Positions 4,755-5,553 of a stretch of DNA of 5,553 nt are shown here, one piece after another. Position numbers and translations under genes: made by a program. Numbering within the stretch: the first letter of the stretch is position 1; every line of letters starts with the position of its first letter. Source of the stretch: Pseudomonadota bacterium (GTDB lineage: Bacteria; Pseudomonadota; Alphaproteobacteria; Rhizobiales; Beijerinckiaceae); contig JAGWRL010000261.1 of the NCBI GenBank assembly GCA_028876585.1, positions 1 through 5,553 of the forward strand, given 5' to 3'. Under the pieces are notes generated by a model. That model was not told where the DNA came from and ran no database searches. It worked only from the letters and a program-made list of their open reading frames with translations.

Positions 4755-5553
4755 TTGGCCAGCCTTGACAGTTTCAAGTGCCGTAAGAAACTCACCGTCG
4801 GCGCCAAGACTTACGAGTACTTCTCGTTGAAGGCGGCCGAGAAAAACGGCCTCGCCGGCGCCTCGACGCTGCCGTTCTCGATGAAGATCGTGCTGGAGAA
4901 TCTATTGCGCAACGAGGACGGGCGCAGCGTCACCAAAAAGGACATCGAGGCGGTGGTCGGCTGGCTCGGCCATCGCGGCAAGCAAGATCACGAAATCGCC
5001 TTCCGCCCGGCGCGCGTGCTGATGCAGGATTTCACCGGCGTCCCCGCCGTGGTGGACCTCGCGGCGATGCGCGATGCGATGGTCGCGCTCGGCGGCGACC
5101 CCGCCAAGATCAACCCGCTGGTGCCGGTCGATCTGGTGATCGACCATTCCGTGGTGGTCGATTACGCCGGCACAGCCAAGTCGCTCGGCCAGAACGTCAA
5201 GCGCGAATACGAGCAGAATCAGGAGCGTTACCGCTTCCTCAAATGGGGCCAGCAGGCGTTCTCGAACTTCTCCGTCGTGCCGCCCGGCACCGGCATCTGC
5301 CATCAGGTCAATCTCGAATATCTGGCCCAGACGGTATGGACCAAGAAGGAGAAGATGACGGTCGCCAAGAAGACCGGCACTTTCGAGGTCGCCTATCCCG
5401 ATTCGCTGGTCGGTACTGATTCGCACACCACCATGGTCAACGGTCTTGCCGTGCTCGGCTGGGGCGTCGGCGGCATCGAGGCGGAAGCCTGTATGCTCGG
5501 CCAGCCCTTGTCGATGCTGCTGCCCGAAGTGGTCGGCTTCAAGCTCAAGGGCC
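4755..5553 (+). CDS. acnA: Aconitate hydratase AcnA (5' part; continues past window)
   Basis: The first 266 residues of a TCA-cycle aconitase, which interconverts citrate and isocitrate through cis-aconitate with a [4Fe-4S] cluster. The sequence follows the AcnA/IRP1-type N-terminus: [18 protein letters not shown] (39-56), [15 protein letters not shown] (87-101), IDHSVVVD (129-136), [15 protein letters not shown] (176-190) and the substrate-site block [12 protein letters not shown] (216-227). The full enzyme is about 900 residues, so roughly 70 per cent, including the cysteines that bind the cluster, lies outside the window. The start is TTG: GGAG at 4744-4747 sits seven bases upstream, translation from it gives [10 protein letters not shown] as in other alphaproteobacterial AcnA proteins, and no ATG or GTG precedes it nearby. 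It is divergent from ccmA. No frameshift is seen in the part present. Confidence 0.97.
   Translation, partial: MASLDSFKCRKKLTVGAKTYEYFSLKAAEKNGLAGASTLPFSMKIVLENLLRNEDGRSVTKKDIEAVVGWLGHRGKQDHEIAFRPARVLMQDFTGVPAVVDLAAMRDAMVALGGDPAKINPLVPVDLVIDHSVVVDYAGTAKSLGQNVKREYEQNQERYRFLKWGQQAFSNFSVVPPGTGICHQVNLEYLAQTVWTKKEKMTVAKKTGTFEVAYPDSLVGTDSHTTMVNGLAVLGWGVGGIEAEACMLGQPLSMLLPEVVGFKLKG

Noticed and set aside
4902..5426. A 174-codon minus-strand frame opposite acnA
   Set aside because: The plus strand encodes an uninterrupted aconitase with conserved blocks across the entire span.
1..5553. Mobile element, prophage, CRISPR, toxin-antitoxin or defence system
   Set aside because: No transposase, integrase, terminal repeats, repeat-spacer pattern or defence motifs were seen. 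All identified genes with known families are chromosomal housekeeping or envelope genes.

Overview
This window comes from a GC-rich chromosome, most probably an alphaproteobacterium of the order Hyphomicrobiales (Rhizobiales). The evidence is strong codon-position GC bias, GTG and TTG starts, and an aconitase gene acnA divergent from cytochrome c maturation genes ccmA-ccmB. As I recall, acnA also lies beside the ccm (cyc) genes in Bradyrhizobium. The genus cannot be fixed from the sequence alone. The content is mostly housekeeping. There are no rRNA or tRNA genes, insertion sequences, CRISPR arrays or phage genes that I can see.

Layout. Positions 1-1181 carry two minus-strand envelope genes. 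A YkuD-type L,D-transpeptidase (597-1181) is followed by the N-terminal part of a protein-L-isoaspartate methyltransferase-like protein that begins with a Tat signal (1-486, cut by the window edge). A hairpin sits between them. Positions 1182-1341 form a 160-base divergent intergenic region with an 11-base direct repeat at 20-base spacing and a 9-base-arm dyad. Positions 1342-2927 are purE and purK, overlapping by four bases. A 124-residue protein of unknown function follows at 2990-3364. Running towards it from the other strand are ccmA and ccmB (4636-3369), also overlapping by four bases. ccmB ends only four bases from the unknown gene. A 118-base divergent region with a likely sigma-70-type promoter separates ccmA from the start of acnA (4755 to the window end).

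How the genes work together. PurK and PurE perform consecutive steps of de novo purine synthesis, in the bacterial two-enzyme route from AIR to CAIR. CcmA and CcmB form the ATPase and membrane parts of the heme-handling ABC complex for c-type cytochromes. ccmC, the usual next gene, does not follow ccmB here. AcnA is the TCA-cycle aconitase. The L,D-transpeptidase acts on peptidoglycan, and the methyltransferase-like protein is predicted to work in the same compartment.

Nothing here amounts to a clearly undescribed system. The items most worth a second look are the Tat signal on a SAM-dependent methyltransferase fold, the repeat-and-dyad leader of the L,D-transpeptidase, the unrecognised gene behind purEK, and the use of TTG as the start of three of the eight genes.
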